Assembly (NCBI GenBank): GCA_913057435.1
Contig: CAJXNY010000046.1
Coordinates: forward strand, 1 to 36,357
Length of the DNA: 36,357 bases
DNA from: an uncultured Oceanospirillaceae bacterium
Lineage (GTDB): Bacteria; Pseudomonadota; Gammaproteobacteria; Pseudomonadales; Balneatricaceae
Direction: 5' to 3'
Part shown: positions 1 to 7,974 of the stretch, piece after piece
Position numbering within the stretch: the stretch's first letter is position 1
Layout of the letters: every line of letters starts with the position of its first letter
Notes under the pieces: model-generated
What the model was told of the DNA's origin: nothing
Databases searched by the model: none
Seen by the model: only the letters and a program-made list of their open reading frames with translations
Translations under genes and position numbers: made by a program

Positions 1-1
1 T

Positions 2-787
2 TCACGATATTACTCCTGTAATTGATACCTGATTGATCTGTCCTGACAGCGCCCCTGAGCGCTGATAGCTGAGTACTGTGCGGCCCGCTAATTCAGCGGT
101 GAGCGCCAGCTGTGCCTGGCTGCTGGCAGCGGTGGCCACATGTAACCCGGCTGCGAGGTTGTGCCTGCCTGCAGCGCTGCCACTGGCTGTATGGGTGCTG
201 CCGATACCGGCACCGATTGCCCTGTGCTGTGTGGCGTTGATTGCGCTGCGTCCAGCTGCTGCGCCGTCTACTGATACCCGGCTGCCTGCGCCGATCGCGC
301 TGGCGATGTTCAGGGCGGTGTTAAAGCCCGCATCAAGGCGGATATCGTGGTGCTGGCTGCCGCGTTTTGATTTGGTTACTGCACGGTCAACATCCCGCTG
401 CAGCTCGGGCGTTAGCGAGGCTGTACCCGGCCCAACTTTGACATGCACACCAAAAGTGCCTTTCTTGCGCTGCTCATTCTGAAACCATTCCTCCAGCTCA
501 CAGTTCAGGCCCAGTGCGGCTACTGATTGCTCCACTGCATGCACAGTCCCTTTATGTGCGTGCGTATCCCAGCTGGCTGCGATTACGCGCCGCTGCGTCT
601 TTACATCCCAGTCTTCATTCCAGTGATCCACAGACATAGACCAGGCGAGGTACGGCAAAAACGGCTCAGGACAGGCCCACGGGTTCCACATATCGCGGAT
701 AGGCACGCTGATATCACTCAGCCGGGCTATTACAGCCGCTCTATCGCGTGACTCTTTCGGTGCATTGGGCGGCATCAAATCAGACAT
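2..787 (-). CDS. Phage tail protein I (P2 gpI-like)
   Basis: Predicted baseplate protein of 261 residues. The first 140 residues match the P2 gpI/tail_P2_I pattern, with a WNPWACPEPFLPYLAWSMSVD stretch and the HKGT motif (HAHKGTVHAVEQ). The C-terminal third is rich in Ala, Gly and Ser with repeated short hydrophobic units, more like a fibre-attachment extension than the P2 protein. Its start overlaps the end of the J-like gene by one base, as expected for a translationally coupled baseplate operon. The stop lies at bases 2-4, so the gene is complete, but its next neighbour (a fibre gene in P2) is outside the window. Confidence 0.85.
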   Translation of the reverse strand: MSDLMPPNAPKESRDRAAVIARLSDISVPIRDMWNPWACPEPFLPYLAWSMSVDHWNEDWDVKTQRRVIAASWDTHAHKGTVHAVEQSVAALGLNCELEEWFQNEQRKKGTFGVHVKVGPGTASLTPELQRDVDRAVTKSKRGSQHHDIRLDAGFNTALNIASAIGAGSRVSVDGAAAGRSAINATQHRAIGAGIGSTHTASGSAAGRHNLAAGLHVATAASSQAQLALTAELAGRTVLSYQRSGALSGQINQVSITGVIS

Positions 788-1668
788 TAATTAGCCCTCC
801 GTGTTATCTGCAGTTTGGTCAGCATTGGTGCCTGATTCGCAGCCAGCTCTATATCTGCAGCAGGCTCAGCCAGATGAATACGACCCACGCCTGGTTGCTT
901 CAGCGCTGCATAGAGCGACGGCAGATCAGCGATCAGGCCCATTGGCTGTTCGGGTTCGATCAGCTCACGTACGGCAGCGGCTGCAGCAGCGAGGATCACA
1001 GAGGCGGACGGGCCATTGCCTATCTCTAATTCTGCGATCACCTCAACAGGCACAACGTCGGCACTCTGCACTCGCACCAGGTCGCCCACGGGCCGTACCT
1101 TCTTCGGGCTGACTGCTGCATTAACAGTGCTGATCAGCTCAGTATCAGCAACGCCTGTATCACTGTGCGCAAGCACATAGATGTCGATCTCGCAGGGTTC
1201 AGGCGATACCACATACACATCACGTACAGCACCGGCGGCGCTCAATGCGTGGTACTCGTATGATTCGATAGAGCCCGCAGTGGTGATTGATTCCCAACGT
1301 AATTGGGCACGACGGCGCAACGCATCGTTGCTCTCATAAACGGGGGATACAGGAGGCACAGCGCCAGGGTCGCCGGGATCGATCACCTGCCGTTGTACAT
1401 TTACATTTGCCACCAAATTATCGAGATCGGCACCGGTGGAGTGCGACAGCATCACGGCTTTTACGCCCTGATTAACCCGATTACGGGTGCCCAGTTCTCT
1501 GTACGCGCCTACGTCCATTTCCTGATATGCAGGGTCTGACTCCACAGCAGCAGTAAACGCCGGGTTGCGGCCTGCCAGATCAGCGCGCCATTCACCGGCC
1601 AGCCGTTCAAAATCCAGCGCTTCAACCGCATCGGGAGCAGGCAGTTTTGACAGGTCTAGTTCTTTCAT
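787..1668 (-). CDS. Baseplate assembly protein J (P2 gpJ-like)
   Basis: 293 residues from the ATG at 1668; an upstream extension of the frame lies inside the W-like gene and was rejected. The sequence fits the baseplate J family: an N-terminal YQEMDVGAYRELGTRNRVNQ segment, a central RRRAQLRWESITTAGSIESY segment typical of the family, and a C-terminal IADLPSLYAALKQPGVG region. It builds the wedge or rim of a contractile-tail baseplate. It overlaps the W-like gene by four bases and the I-like gene by one, giving the usual V-W-J-I order. Confidence 0.88.
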   Translation of the reverse strand: MKELDLSKLPAPDAVEALDFERLAGEWRADLAGRNPAFTAAVESDPAYQEMDVGAYRELGTRNRVNQGVKAVMLSHSTGADLDNLVANVNVQRQVIDPGDPGAVPPVSPVYESNDALRRRAQLRWESITTAGSIESYEYHALSAAGAVRDVYVVSPEPCEIDIYVLAHSDTGVADTELISTVNAAVSPKKVRPVGDLVRVQSADVVPVEVIAELEIGNGPSASVILAAAAAAVRELIEPEQPMGLIADLPSLYAALKQPGVGRIHLAEPAADIELAANQAPMLTKLQITRRAN

Positions 1669-2003
1669 AGCTCCACCGCTTCTAAGGTAATTTCCAGCCC
1701 GTCCGGCTTGTAGATGCCTTGCAGGTCCAACAGTACTTTGCCGGTTTCTGTTGCTCTGAATGCCTGCACGCGGGTCAGTTTGAACCGGGGTTCCCACTTG
1801 CGCAGGGCCTGTGCGGTGGCGGCGTAAACTTCAATCAGCGTGGGCTGGTTCAGGGGCTGGTCGATCAGGTCAAACAGCTTGCTGCCGTAGTCGCGGCGCA
1901 TTACACGGCTGCCGATCGGGGTGGTCAGGATGTTCTGAATTGACTGGCGCAGGTGGCGCAGGCCGCTCAGCTGTTTTCCGGTGATTGCATCCATGCCGTT
2001 CAT
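1665..2003 (-). CDS. Baseplate protein W (gp25-like)
   Basis: 112 residues. The segment LRQSIQNILTTPIGSRVMRRDYGSKL is diagnostic for the GPW/gp25 family of baseplate lysozyme-fold proteins (T4 gp25, P2 gpW). Two in-frame ATGs (2003 and 1994) are possible starts. It forms part of the baseplate wedge and lies between the PAAR and J-like genes, with a four-base overlap to the latter. Confidence 0.9.
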   Translation of the reverse strand: MNGMDAITGKQLSGLRHLRQSIQNILTTPIGSRVMRRDYGSKLFDLIDQPLNQPTLIEVYAATAQALRKWEPRFKLTRVQAFRATETGKVLLDLQGIYKPDGLEITLEAVEL

Positions 2004-2006
2004 AGC

Positions 2007-2303
2007 TCAGTCCGCCACTGTAAAGTTGTTAACGCCTTCGGCGACGCTGGAACCGCAGCTCACCGGGTCGCCAATCCGTCCCACTTGCTTGCCGCCCACC
2101 GTGAAACGGCTGGCACCACTGGCCAGCTGGCCGCCGTGCGGTGGACAATCTGCACAACCATGGGCGGCCCAGCCATGCCCCTGCAGGTGTACCGGGGTGC
2201 CGCCGACAGTAAAGCGTGGTTCACCTTGGTTACTGGGACGTGGCGGAAAACAGCCATGGCCGGTGCATACATGGCCAAGCAGGGTAACGGGCTGGCCACT
2301 CAT
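2007..2303 (-). CDS. PAAR-domain spike tip protein
   Basis: 98 residues with the PAAR pattern: GHVCTGHGCFPPRP near residues 10-23, a middle GGTPVHLQGHGWAAHGCADCPPH segment, and a C-terminal GGKQVGRIGDPVSCGSSVAEG. The His and Cys residues fit metal coordination at the tip of the cone. In phages and type VI systems PAAR proteins cap the gpV/VgrG needle. Here the gene follows the V-like gene directly with a four-base overlap, so the two are probably made together as spike and tip. Confidence 0.9.
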   Translation of the reverse strand: MSGQPVTLLGHVCTGHGCFPPRPSNQGEPRFTVGGTPVHLQGHGWAAHGCADCPPHGGQLASGASRFTVGGKQVGRIGDPVSCGSSVAEGVNNFTVAD

Positions 2304-2767
2304 ACTTTGCCACCCTCGAAAACGTGCAGGTTCTGGCCATCAATCCAGACATCCTTATCCGCCCGCAGGTACAGGTGCCCCGCGCTATGCAGCGAAATGT
2401 CCCCGGCGCTGTATACCTTCATCTGCTTGTTGCCGATGTGATATTCCACCTTGCTGCCGTCGTCGAACTCGACCAGATCCAGCTCTGGATCATCCGACGG
2501 TGCGGGCGCTGCGTTGCTGTACAACATGCCGATAATCTGTGCCTGTGCCGGGTCGCCTGATGGACAGGCAATCAGCACCTGACTGTTGAGGCGCAGCGGA
2601 CGCCAGCGGCGATAGTTGCGGCCTGTTTCTGTTGGCCAGTCGAGCCAGCCGGTTAACAGTTCGCCGGTCTGTACTTTGATCAGCCGCTTGCTGTGGTCCA
2701 CCTTGGCGACGGTGCCCAGCCGTAGCAGGTTGTGCAGCTGGCGTTCCAGTTCACTGTGCTCAAACAT
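2300..2767 (-). CDS. Baseplate spike protein V (P2 gpV-like)
   Basis: 155 residues from the ATG at 2767; the longer upstream frame lies inside the gp37-like gene and is not credible. An OB-fold-like N-terminus (LRLGTVAKVDHSKRLIKVQTGELLTGWLDWPTE) is followed by WRPLRLNSQVLIACPSGDPAQAQIIGMLY, typical of baseplate assembly protein V. The C-terminus has beta-helix-like hydrophobic repeats (ISLHSAGHLYLRADKDVWIDG). It should be the membrane-puncturing needle that the neighbouring PAAR protein caps. Confidence 0.9.
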   Translation of the reverse strand: MFEHSELERQLHNLLRLGTVAKVDHSKRLIKVQTGELLTGWLDWPTETGRNYRRWRPLRLNSQVLIACPSGDPAQAQIIGMLYSNAAPAPSDDPELDLVEFDDGSKVEYHIGNKQMKVYSAGDISLHSAGHLYLRADKDVWIDGQNLHVFEGGKV

Positions 2768-3332
2768 GGCTGGCCGCCTGTTCCGGGTTCGCTGACTGAT
2801 AGTGCTGCTCATTGCCCAGCCCCACCTCTGGCGTGTGGCTGAACACAATCTCCACCGGTATGGCTTCACCTGGCTGCCAGAGTGATTCACCCGTGATAAT
2901 GCGCTGGCTCCAGCTGATCGCCCACAGCGCCAGCCCTGACTTATCAAGATCAGCATTAACGCCGTTTTCCGCTTTATCGAACTCAGCGATCTGTGCACCA
3001 GTGACGCCCAGGGTTTTGCCGTCGATGGCATCAGTCAGCGCCAGCGACAGCGCGACTATATCGGTGCGGCTCAGCTTGCCGGGCTTCTGGGCCACGGCGA
3101 AGGCGGCAAAGCGCACGGTGTAGGCGGTGCGGCCATCGCCGGGCTGGTGTTCTTGCTTGGCTTTCATCCAGCCAAGGCAGGCAACAAACACCGCCGGGGC
3201 GTTAAAACTGATCTTGCTTACACCTGCGGCATCAAACTCACCGGCATAGCGCTGGCAGGTGCGCAGGCCAGCAACTTCAGCTTTGAGGTGGCTGGCAATC
3301 TGGTCTTCCCAGCTTTTGTTTGCTGCTGTCAT
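2760..3332 (-). CDS. Mu gp37-like phage protein
   Basis: 190 residues. It resembles the Mu gp37/DUF1834 group: an N-terminal IASHLKAEVAGLRTCQRYAG segment, a FNAPAVFVACLGW strand, GRTAYTVRFAAFAVAQ, and a late AISWSQRIITGESL motif. Its place between the gpG-like and V-like genes fits a neck or tail-terminator role, but the sequence gives no catalytic motif. It overlaps both neighbours by a few bases. The family assignment is by motif and context only. Confidence 0.65.
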   Translation of the reverse strand: MTAANKSWEDQIASHLKAEVAGLRTCQRYAGEFDAAGVSKISFNAPAVFVACLGWMKAKQEHQPGDGRTAYTVRFAAFAVAQKPGKLSRTDIVALSLALTDAIDGKTLGVTGAQIAEFDKAENGVNADLDKSGLALWAISWSQRIITGESLWQPGEAIPVEIVFSHTPEVGLGNEQHYQSANPEQAASHV

Positions 3333-3766
3333 TGGATAATGCTCTGCAGGTAGTCCAGCCCGATCTGGCTGATCTCGGTTTCATTCTGTGCCGTTACACC
3401 CAGTGCGGTACGGGCACTGATTGTCACGCTGCGGCCCCGGCCAGCCTTGCCACCGGCATGGTGGATGGCGGCATAAATCATATTGCTGCCCAGCTCCACC
3501 GCATTGCCAGACACCTGATAGGTGTAGCTGTCACGCAGGTGGCCTTTGTGCTGCAGGGTTTTACCGCCGCTGTCTGCAGCCCGCTGGCTCTGTTGCCAGG
3601 CGACACCCTCCGGGGTGCGCTCTGCATCGAAGTTTTGCAGCGTTTCTGATAACTGGTATTCGCCTATCGCGGCCAGCAGCCCGGCCCGGTCGGCACCCTG
3701 CAGTCGGTGTAACGTCTGCTGCAGCGTGCTGTTGTTCAGGTCGATTTCAAGACGAATACCGCTCAT
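3329..3766 (-). CDS. Virion morphogenesis protein (Mu gpG / P2 gpS-like)
   Basis: 145 residues. The pattern FDAERTPEGVAWQQSQRAADSGGKTLQHKGHLRDSYTY followed by VELGSNMIYAAIHHAGGKAGRG is that of the phage virion morphogenesis/tail_S family, which completes the head-tail joint or tail terminus. The start overlaps the stop of the DUF1320-like gene and the stop overlaps the gp37-like gene, placing it in one tight leftward operon. The length is normal for the family. Confidence 0.85.
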   Translation of the reverse strand: MSGIRLEIDLNNSTLQQTLHRLQGADRAGLLAAIGEYQLSETLQNFDAERTPEGVAWQQSQRAADSGGKTLQHKGHLRDSYTYQVSGNAVELGSNMIYAAIHHAGGKAGRGRSVTISARTALGVTAQNETEISQIGLDYLQSIIQ

Positions 3767-4278
3767 CAGTAACGATCCCAGTTAATGGCAGAGCTGGGTT
3801 GTGCTGTATGGCAACGCTGGTTCTGGCCGCTACCGGCAGAGGTAGCGGTAATGCCCGGCAGCAGGGTTTTGCCTTCGGCAACCTGTTTCAGCCAGCCGTC
3901 CCAGTATTTACGTTCGGCAATCATCCGGTCTGTGCTGTTTGTGGCATCGTCGGCCAGCGCCATACGGGCCAAGGCATTGCAGCAGCTGCGCAGCTGGGTG
4001 GCGCTGGCCAGTTCGTCTTCTGTCAGTGGCAGGCGGTAACGGCGGGCCAGATAGCCATCCATCAGGTCGCTCTGTTCGGTGATCGCGGTTTCAACCCGGC
4101 TCAGCGCGGCGGCAACAGCGTCACGTTCCGCATCACTGTAGACATCCAGCGCGCTGCTATCGCCAATCACGGCGTCAGTCAGCAGTTCAACGCTGATTAG
4201 CTGTTCCTCATCGGCCAACAGCTGGGCCAGTTCAAACCGGCCCATGGCCTGCATCAGTTGTTCTATCGTGGTGTACAT
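3766..4278 (-). CDS. DUF1320 protein (Mu gp36-like)
   Basis: 170 residues starting MYTTIEQLMQAMGRFELAQL. The central segment RVETAITEQSDLMDGYLARRYRLPL is characteristic of DUF1320, the Mu gp36-like head-completion proteins found just downstream of the capsid gene. The C-terminus (ERKYWDGWLKQVAEGKTLLPG) also fits. It likely sits at the head-tail connector. No strong ribosome-binding site precedes the ATG, so translation may be coupled to the small overlapping gene upstream. Confidence 0.85.
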   Translation of the reverse strand: MYTTIEQLMQAMGRFELAQLLADEEQLISVELLTDAVIGDSSALDVYSDAERDAVAAALSRVETAITEQSDLMDGYLARRYRLPLTEDELASATQLRSCCNALARMALADDATNSTDRMIAERKYWDGWLKQVAEGKTLLPGITATSAGSGQNQRCHTAQPSSAINWDRY

Positions 4279-4457
4279 AGCTGTTCGTTTACCTTGTCGT
4301 GGATTAGAGCCCCCATACGCCGTCCCAGTCGGCGCGGTAGGCAGTGGCGCGTGATCAGTGCCGGGTTACAGGGCCAGCGTGGTGGCCCTGTGCCCGCTGG
4401 CCACTGCTGTGTGGGGCTAAAGCACAGCAGGGCCAGTATCAGCCAGAGCAACATCAT
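4263..4457 (-). CDS. Small membrane protein overlapping gp35-like gene
   Basis: 64-residue frame whose ATG-ATG overlaps the TGA of the gp35-like gene, and whose 3' end overlaps the start of the DUF1320 gene. It begins with a hydrophobic stretch (MMLLWLILALLCF) able to span the membrane once, followed by a basic tail (RHCLPRRLGRRMG). It fills what would otherwise be a 178-base gap in a compact operon, which argues for a real gene. No family was recognised. A non-coding spacer remains possible. Confidence 0.5.
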   Translation of the reverse strand: MMLLWLILALLCFSPTQQWPAGTGPPRWPCNPALITRHCLPRRLGRRMGALIHDKVNEQLCTPR

Positions 4458-4840
4458 CACTGCTGTGCCTGGTAAAGCGTCCATGCTTCATCGCGCTGCC
4501 CGGCGGTGATTTCGGCCCCTAATGCTTTTTCCAGGGCTTTCACTTCCGGTGTGCCTGCCTGGGTAAAGTCATCTGGGCTCAGCTCACCAATAACAGCGGC
4601 GATCTCGTCCATGGTTGGGCCATCCGTGGCCCCGGCATCCGTGCCGTTTTCTTCCTGCACTGCTTCCTTGTTGTCCATTTCAGGGTCAAGTTCGGCCACC
4701 ACATCCAGCGCCAGTAGCGTGACAAACTCAGCGGGCGGTAACTCAATGGTCCGCTTGCCGTCTGGCTTGAAAGTTTCGCCGTTACGGCGCACCGGTTGCA
4801 GTACCAGCCCGGTAATCCGTTGTTCGGTTTGCTTGGTCAT
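4457..4840 (-). CDS. Mu gp35-like head protein
   Basis: 127 residues. The C-terminal segment EVKALEKALGAEITAGQRDEAW resembles the HI1506/Mu gp35-type domain, and the gene lies between the major capsid and gp36-like genes as in Mu. The middle is acidic and low in complexity (EENGTDAGATDGPTMDE), probably a flexible linker. Its function is not established; the Mu homologue is a head-associated accessory protein. Confidence 0.65.
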   Translation of the reverse strand: MTKQTEQRITGLVLQPVRRNGETFKPDGKRTIELPPAEFVTLLALDVVAELDPEMDNKEAVQEENGTDAGATDGPTMDEIAAVIGELSPDDFTQAGTPEVKALEKALGAEITAGQRDEAWTLYQAQQ

Positions 4841-4851
4841 GGGTCACCCAG

Positions 4852-5775
4852 TCAGCTGGCGTTCTGGATCAGGAAACCCGCACTCATACCGGTCAGGTAG
4901 GGGCGGCGCTCATACTCAACCGGGTAGATCCAGCTTTTATTACCCTTGTCGTAGTAGGCTTCTTCCACCATCGGGTGGTCATCCAGCACATAGGTGTAAC
5001 CGTAAGACGGCACCGCCATCTGGCGTTCACCTTCCGGCGCAACATAGGCCAGCACCGAGTGCTGCCAGCAGTCCCGTAGCGACTCGTTTTCTTCCGGCGT
5101 CCAGATCGCTTTGCCCACCTCCACCGTGGCTACTTCAAAGAAGTTGGCCAGCATCGCTTCGGTAATGGACTCGGCGCTGGTGTATTTGAAGCGCTCTTTG
5201 ACTTCCGGGTGATCTTTACAGGCTTCAAAGTCGCCCGGCGTCAGTACCAGGGTGTTCGGATCAACCCCCACTTCAGCGCGGATCGCCTCGCGGTACTCCC
5301 GCACCTGCTTGCTCAGCTTTGAACTAGGGTCTGTCCATTTCTCTGCGCCGGTCAGCGCCAGTTTGTGGTTGCTGTCGTAGCTATCCGGGTTACAGGCCAG
5401 TTGGGCTATCTCGATTTCAAGCCCCAGCAGCACACTGGCCATCACGTTATTAATCGCCTGGCTGCCGTGTTTCACGTTCGGGATATCCTGCGCATCCCGC
5501 AGCCATTCCCGTGGCACGACGCCTTCCAGCGAGTCCTGCACCAGCGCTACCGCATCAGAGGCGTAGCCATACTGCACACGGGCCACGTTGGCACCGGGGG
5601 CGCGGCGCATGGCGTACTTAACAAAGGCTTCCTTACCAAATTTGATCAGCCGTACACCGGATTTCGGGCAACTGATCACTGGCATCAGGTGGGTGCCGAT
5701 AAAGCGGGCGTTCTTGTAGCCCAACGCCACTTTGGACAGAACCGGGTCTACCACCCGCGCTTGTGAACGATTCAT
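4852..5775 (-). CDS. Phage major capsid protein
   Basis: 307 residues from the ATG at 5775, which has a good upstream AAGGAAGAG; a GTG two codons earlier is the alternative. It lies right after the protease and decoration genes, the standard capsid position. Features fit a major head subunit: an N-terminal ARVVDPVLSKVALGYKNARFIG arm, a long central helical region (INNVMASVLLGLEIEIAQLAC) and a C-terminal beta-rich YVLDDHPMVEEAYYDKGNKSWIYPVEYERRPYLTG. It is not an obvious Mu gpT; it belongs to the capsid type usually paired with DUF2190 cement proteins. The HK97-like fold is inferred. Confidence 0.8.
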   Translation of the reverse strand: MNRSQARVVDPVLSKVALGYKNARFIGTHLMPVISCPKSGVRLIKFGKEAFVKYAMRRAPGANVARVQYGYASDAVALVQDSLEGVVPREWLRDAQDIPNVKHGSQAINNVMASVLLGLEIEIAQLACNPDSYDSNHKLALTGAEKWTDPSSKLSKQVREYREAIRAEVGVDPNTLVLTPGDFEACKDHPEVKERFKYTSAESITEAMLANFFEVATVEVGKAIWTPEENESLRDCWQHSVLAYVAPEGERQMAVPSYGYTYVLDDHPMVEEAYYDKGNKSWIYPVEYERRPYLTGMSAGFLIQNAS

Positions 5776-5810
5776 TCGCACTCTTCCTTAATTCGTTTCG
5801 GTACAGCTGA

Positions 5811-6146
5811 TCAGTTAGGGATCAGCTGGCAGAGGATGAACTGGCCCGCGTTGCTGGCACCGTCCAGCGCACGGGCTACACCTGCGCCAGCGGCTTTATC
5901 AATAGCGCAGCCATCGCCATCGGATTGCACCAGCGCGCCTTCGGTTACCGGGCCACCGGTTTCAACGGGCACCGCGCCCAGGGTGTAAACGGCGGTGTCT
6001 TCATCCAGCCCATAGTGGGAGGCCACACCGATGGTATTTGCGCCATCGCCCGCCAATGCGTTATCGGTTCCCACAAAGCGGAACGCGGGCACTTCGCCAA
6101 CCAGCGTGCGGGTCAGGGTCTGGGCTGGGTATGCCTGCTTAGCCAT
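5811..6146 (-). CDS. DUF2190-like capsid decoration (cement) protein
   Basis: 111 residues with no catalytic motif. The pattern TRTLVGEVPAFRFVGTDN, ASHYGLDEDTAVYTLGAVPVETGG, ALVQSDGDGCAIDKAAG and a C-terminal GQFILCQLIPN fits the DUF2190 small decoration proteins that stabilise the shell from outside. It sits between the protease/scaffold and capsid genes and overlaps the former by eight bases. Confidence 0.75.
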   Translation of the reverse strand: MAKQAYPAQTLTRTLVGEVPAFRFVGTDNALAGDGANTIGVASHYGLDEDTAVYTLGAVPVETGGPVTEGALVQSDGDGCAIDKAAGAGVARALDGASNAGQFILCQLIPN

Positions 6147-7359
6147 GGGCTGCCTCCACCTGCGTTACCGCTGTGAGGTAGTCGCAGTTATTGGCCGCTG
6201 CGTACTCGCTGGCCTTGCGGTCCAGCTCGGCGCGGCTCTGATCTACGGTGTAGCCCGCCGGGGCGTTGAAGTTCTGCGCGTTCGGCGTGTTATCCGGCTC
6301 GGCCCGATCATCCGCGCCCAGCTGGATCTGCTTGCCCAGTGAGCTGAGCAGGTCAGTCATAAACTGATGCGGGGTTTTCTTGGCGGTGGTTTTAGTGGTG
6401 GCTTCGCCGCTGCTGAACTCGAACGCGGTTTCTGTTTCATTCGGCAGGCTGGCGACAAATTCAGCAATGCCAGGGGTATGGGCGGGCAGCAGCTTGCCTT
6501 CGCTTACCAGCTGGCCGACCAGGGTGCTGGCATCGCTCAGCCGCTGCTGTTGCTGGAACTGGGCCAGCTGCGTTTCGGCAACGGTTGCACGGCTGTTGGC
6601 CGCTGTCAGATCCGTCTGCAGTTGTTGAGGGTCCATATCATCGTCCTGTTGATTGGTGGTGCTGAAGGCTGAACGCTCTGGCTCATCCTTCAGCTGGTTT
6701 TGAATATCCGTTTCGGCCCGCTGCACCGAGTCCACCTGATAGCCAGGCAGCACCTCGTCAGCAGTATCAATGCCGTCTTTAGCGATAATCCATTCACGTA
6801 AGCCCCGTAACGCACGGGCGATAGAGCCCATACCCCAGGCGGTTTCCCGCAGGGCGTCCGGCATGGCGAACTCATATACAGTGCTGGCTTCATCGCCATT
6901 AAAGGTAATATCTTTCAGGCCCGAGATGGCCGGGGCGACCGCGCCCAAAAAACCGATATGGCGCAGCTGGTAGCCGCCGTTGCCATCGCCGACCAGTGAG
7001 ACGCTGCGCTTCGGGTAGTGGCGGGCTTCAACCGCTGCGGCGAACTCATCGGCAACACCGGTGGCTTTCGCCAGCAGCAGATCACCTTCGCGCTTCAGGG
7101 CATCAGTCCAGCCATAGGCCGGGTCATTGGTTTTGGGATGGCCGACAACCAGCGGTGCAGCGGCTTCGCTGCTGTGGTTGGCAACGATGCTGTCAAGATC
7201 GGCTTCGGTCCAGCTGCGGCTATTGCCTTCGGAGTCGGTTTGCGTGCCAGTGCGGAACACCTCGAACCAGTCGCCAAATCCGGCAAACTGATGTGCAGGG
7301 TTGTTCGCTGAGGCAGTGCCTGCGGCGGTGGAGTTGAGGTGTGCTGTCTGTGTTTTCAT
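6139..7359 (-). CDS. Head maturation protease/scaffold (Mu gpI-like)
   Basis: 406 residues. The N-terminal half matches the Mu gpI protease: WFEVFRTGTQTDSEGNSRSWTEADLDSIVANH, PLVVGHPKTNDPAYGW, KRSVSLVGDGNGGYQLRHIGFLGAVAPAISGL. The C-terminal half is glutamine-rich and coiled-coil-like (MDPQQLQTDLTAANSRATVAETQLAQFQQQQR), as expected for an internal scaffold; Mu makes a separate scaffold (Z) from the same frame, and the Met of MDPQQLQ could be such an internal start. It is the first gene of the leftward head-tail operon. No clear ribosome-binding site precedes the ATG. Confidence 0.88.
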   Translation of the reverse strand: MKTQTAHLNSTAAGTASANNPAHQFAGFGDWFEVFRTGTQTDSEGNSRSWTEADLDSIVANHSSEAAAPLVVGHPKTNDPAYGWTDALKREGDLLLAKATGVADEFAAAVEARHYPKRSVSLVGDGNGGYQLRHIGFLGAVAPAISGLKDITFNGDEASTVYEFAMPDALRETAWGMGSIARALRGLREWIIAKDGIDTADEVLPGYQVDSVQRAETDIQNQLKDEPERSAFSTTNQQDDDMDPQQLQTDLTAANSRATVAETQLAQFQQQQRLSDASTLVGQLVSEGKLLPAHTPGIAEFVASLPNETETAFEFSSGEATTKTTAKKTPHQFMTDLLSSLGKQIQLGADDRAEPDNTPNAQNFNAPAGYTVDQSRAELDRKASEYAAANNCDYLTAVTQVEAAHG

Positions 7360-7647
7360 GGGGCCAGTATCGCGAACACGATGCTGGCAAATTACGCCGA
7401 ATTCCTTCGGTGGGAGTGTGTTGCAGAGGGGATAGGCAGTATATCACGCCCGTTTGTGCTGTCATCCTGATGGCCTCGCAGTCCGTTTGCGTTTGGTCGC
7501 CCGCTTCCTGGCGGGCTGTGCCACACTAAACCGCAAGATCACCCATAGCCAAGCAAGGGTACTTTCACGTCCCCCTTATGGCCTGATAAGGGGGACGAAC
7601 GTGTACCCTTCATTGTAATAAAGATGTAGATATCGCATTAAGTAGCC
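7360..7647. promoter_or_regulatory. Divergent control region between head operon and XRE gene
   Basis: This 288-base gene-free stretch separates the leftward head-tail operon from the rightward XRE gene. It holds a nested palindrome described separately. No other strong repeat was seen. Weak minus 10-like hexamers lie on both sides: TATGGG on the minus strand near 7548-7543, and an extended TGTAATAAAG on the plus strand near 7615. Because the leftward operon must start here, this is the likely late promoter region. The promoter positions are inference. Confidence 0.5.
7557..7608. promoter_or_regulatory. Nested palindrome with TTAT-N6-ATAA core
   Basis: Inner arms CGTCCCCCTTAT (7568-7579) and ATAAGGGGGACG (7586-7597) are perfect 12-base complements around a six-base centre, GGCCTG. 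Outer arms GGGTAC (7557-7562) and GTACCC (7603-7608) add a second symmetric layer after five unpaired bases on each side. The core is TTAT-N6-ATAA, the arrangement recalled for phage Mu C-protein sites. It may bind the Mor-like activator encoded at 14586-15014. No long T-run follows on either strand, so a simple terminator is less likely. Confidence 0.5.
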
Positions 7648-7974
7648 ATGCAAACAACACCGGGGCAGCGTCTAAGGAGGGGCCGCGAACGCCAGCGCAA
7701 AACTCAGGAACAGATTGCACAGCAGATCCATAAATCAGCCAGCACCTACAAAAAGTGGGAACAGGACCGGGCGTGCCCGAAAAGCTACGCCGACATCATT
7801 ACCGTGTGTGCTGCCTGTGGCATCAGCGTGCAGGAATTTATAACCGGTGAACGTCACATACAGGGGCTGGCCGATCAGCAGCTGCGACTGCTCAGGGTGC
7901 TGGATCAATTCAGCGATCAGGGGCAGGAGGTTGTTCTGGCGATGCTGGAACAGATGCTACAGGAACGCAGATAA
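7648..7974 (+). CDS. XRE-family HTH regulator
   Basis: 108 residues. An XRE-type helix-turn-helix covers roughly residues 5-65 (GQRLRRGRERQRKTQEQIAQQI, STYKKWEQDRACPKSYADI, CAACGISVQEFITG). The remaining 40 residues form a helical tail (LRLLRVLDQFSDQGQEVVLAMLEQML) that could dimerise. It starts about 50 bases right of the nested palindrome and points toward the oppositely oriented repressor gene. It is probably a second phage switch regulator; its target is unknown. Confidence 0.8.
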   Translation: MQTTPGQRLRRGRERQRKTQEQIAQQIHKSASTYKKWEQDRACPKSYADIITVCAACGISVQEFITGERHIQGLADQQLRLLRVLDQFSDQGQEVVLAMLEQMLQERR

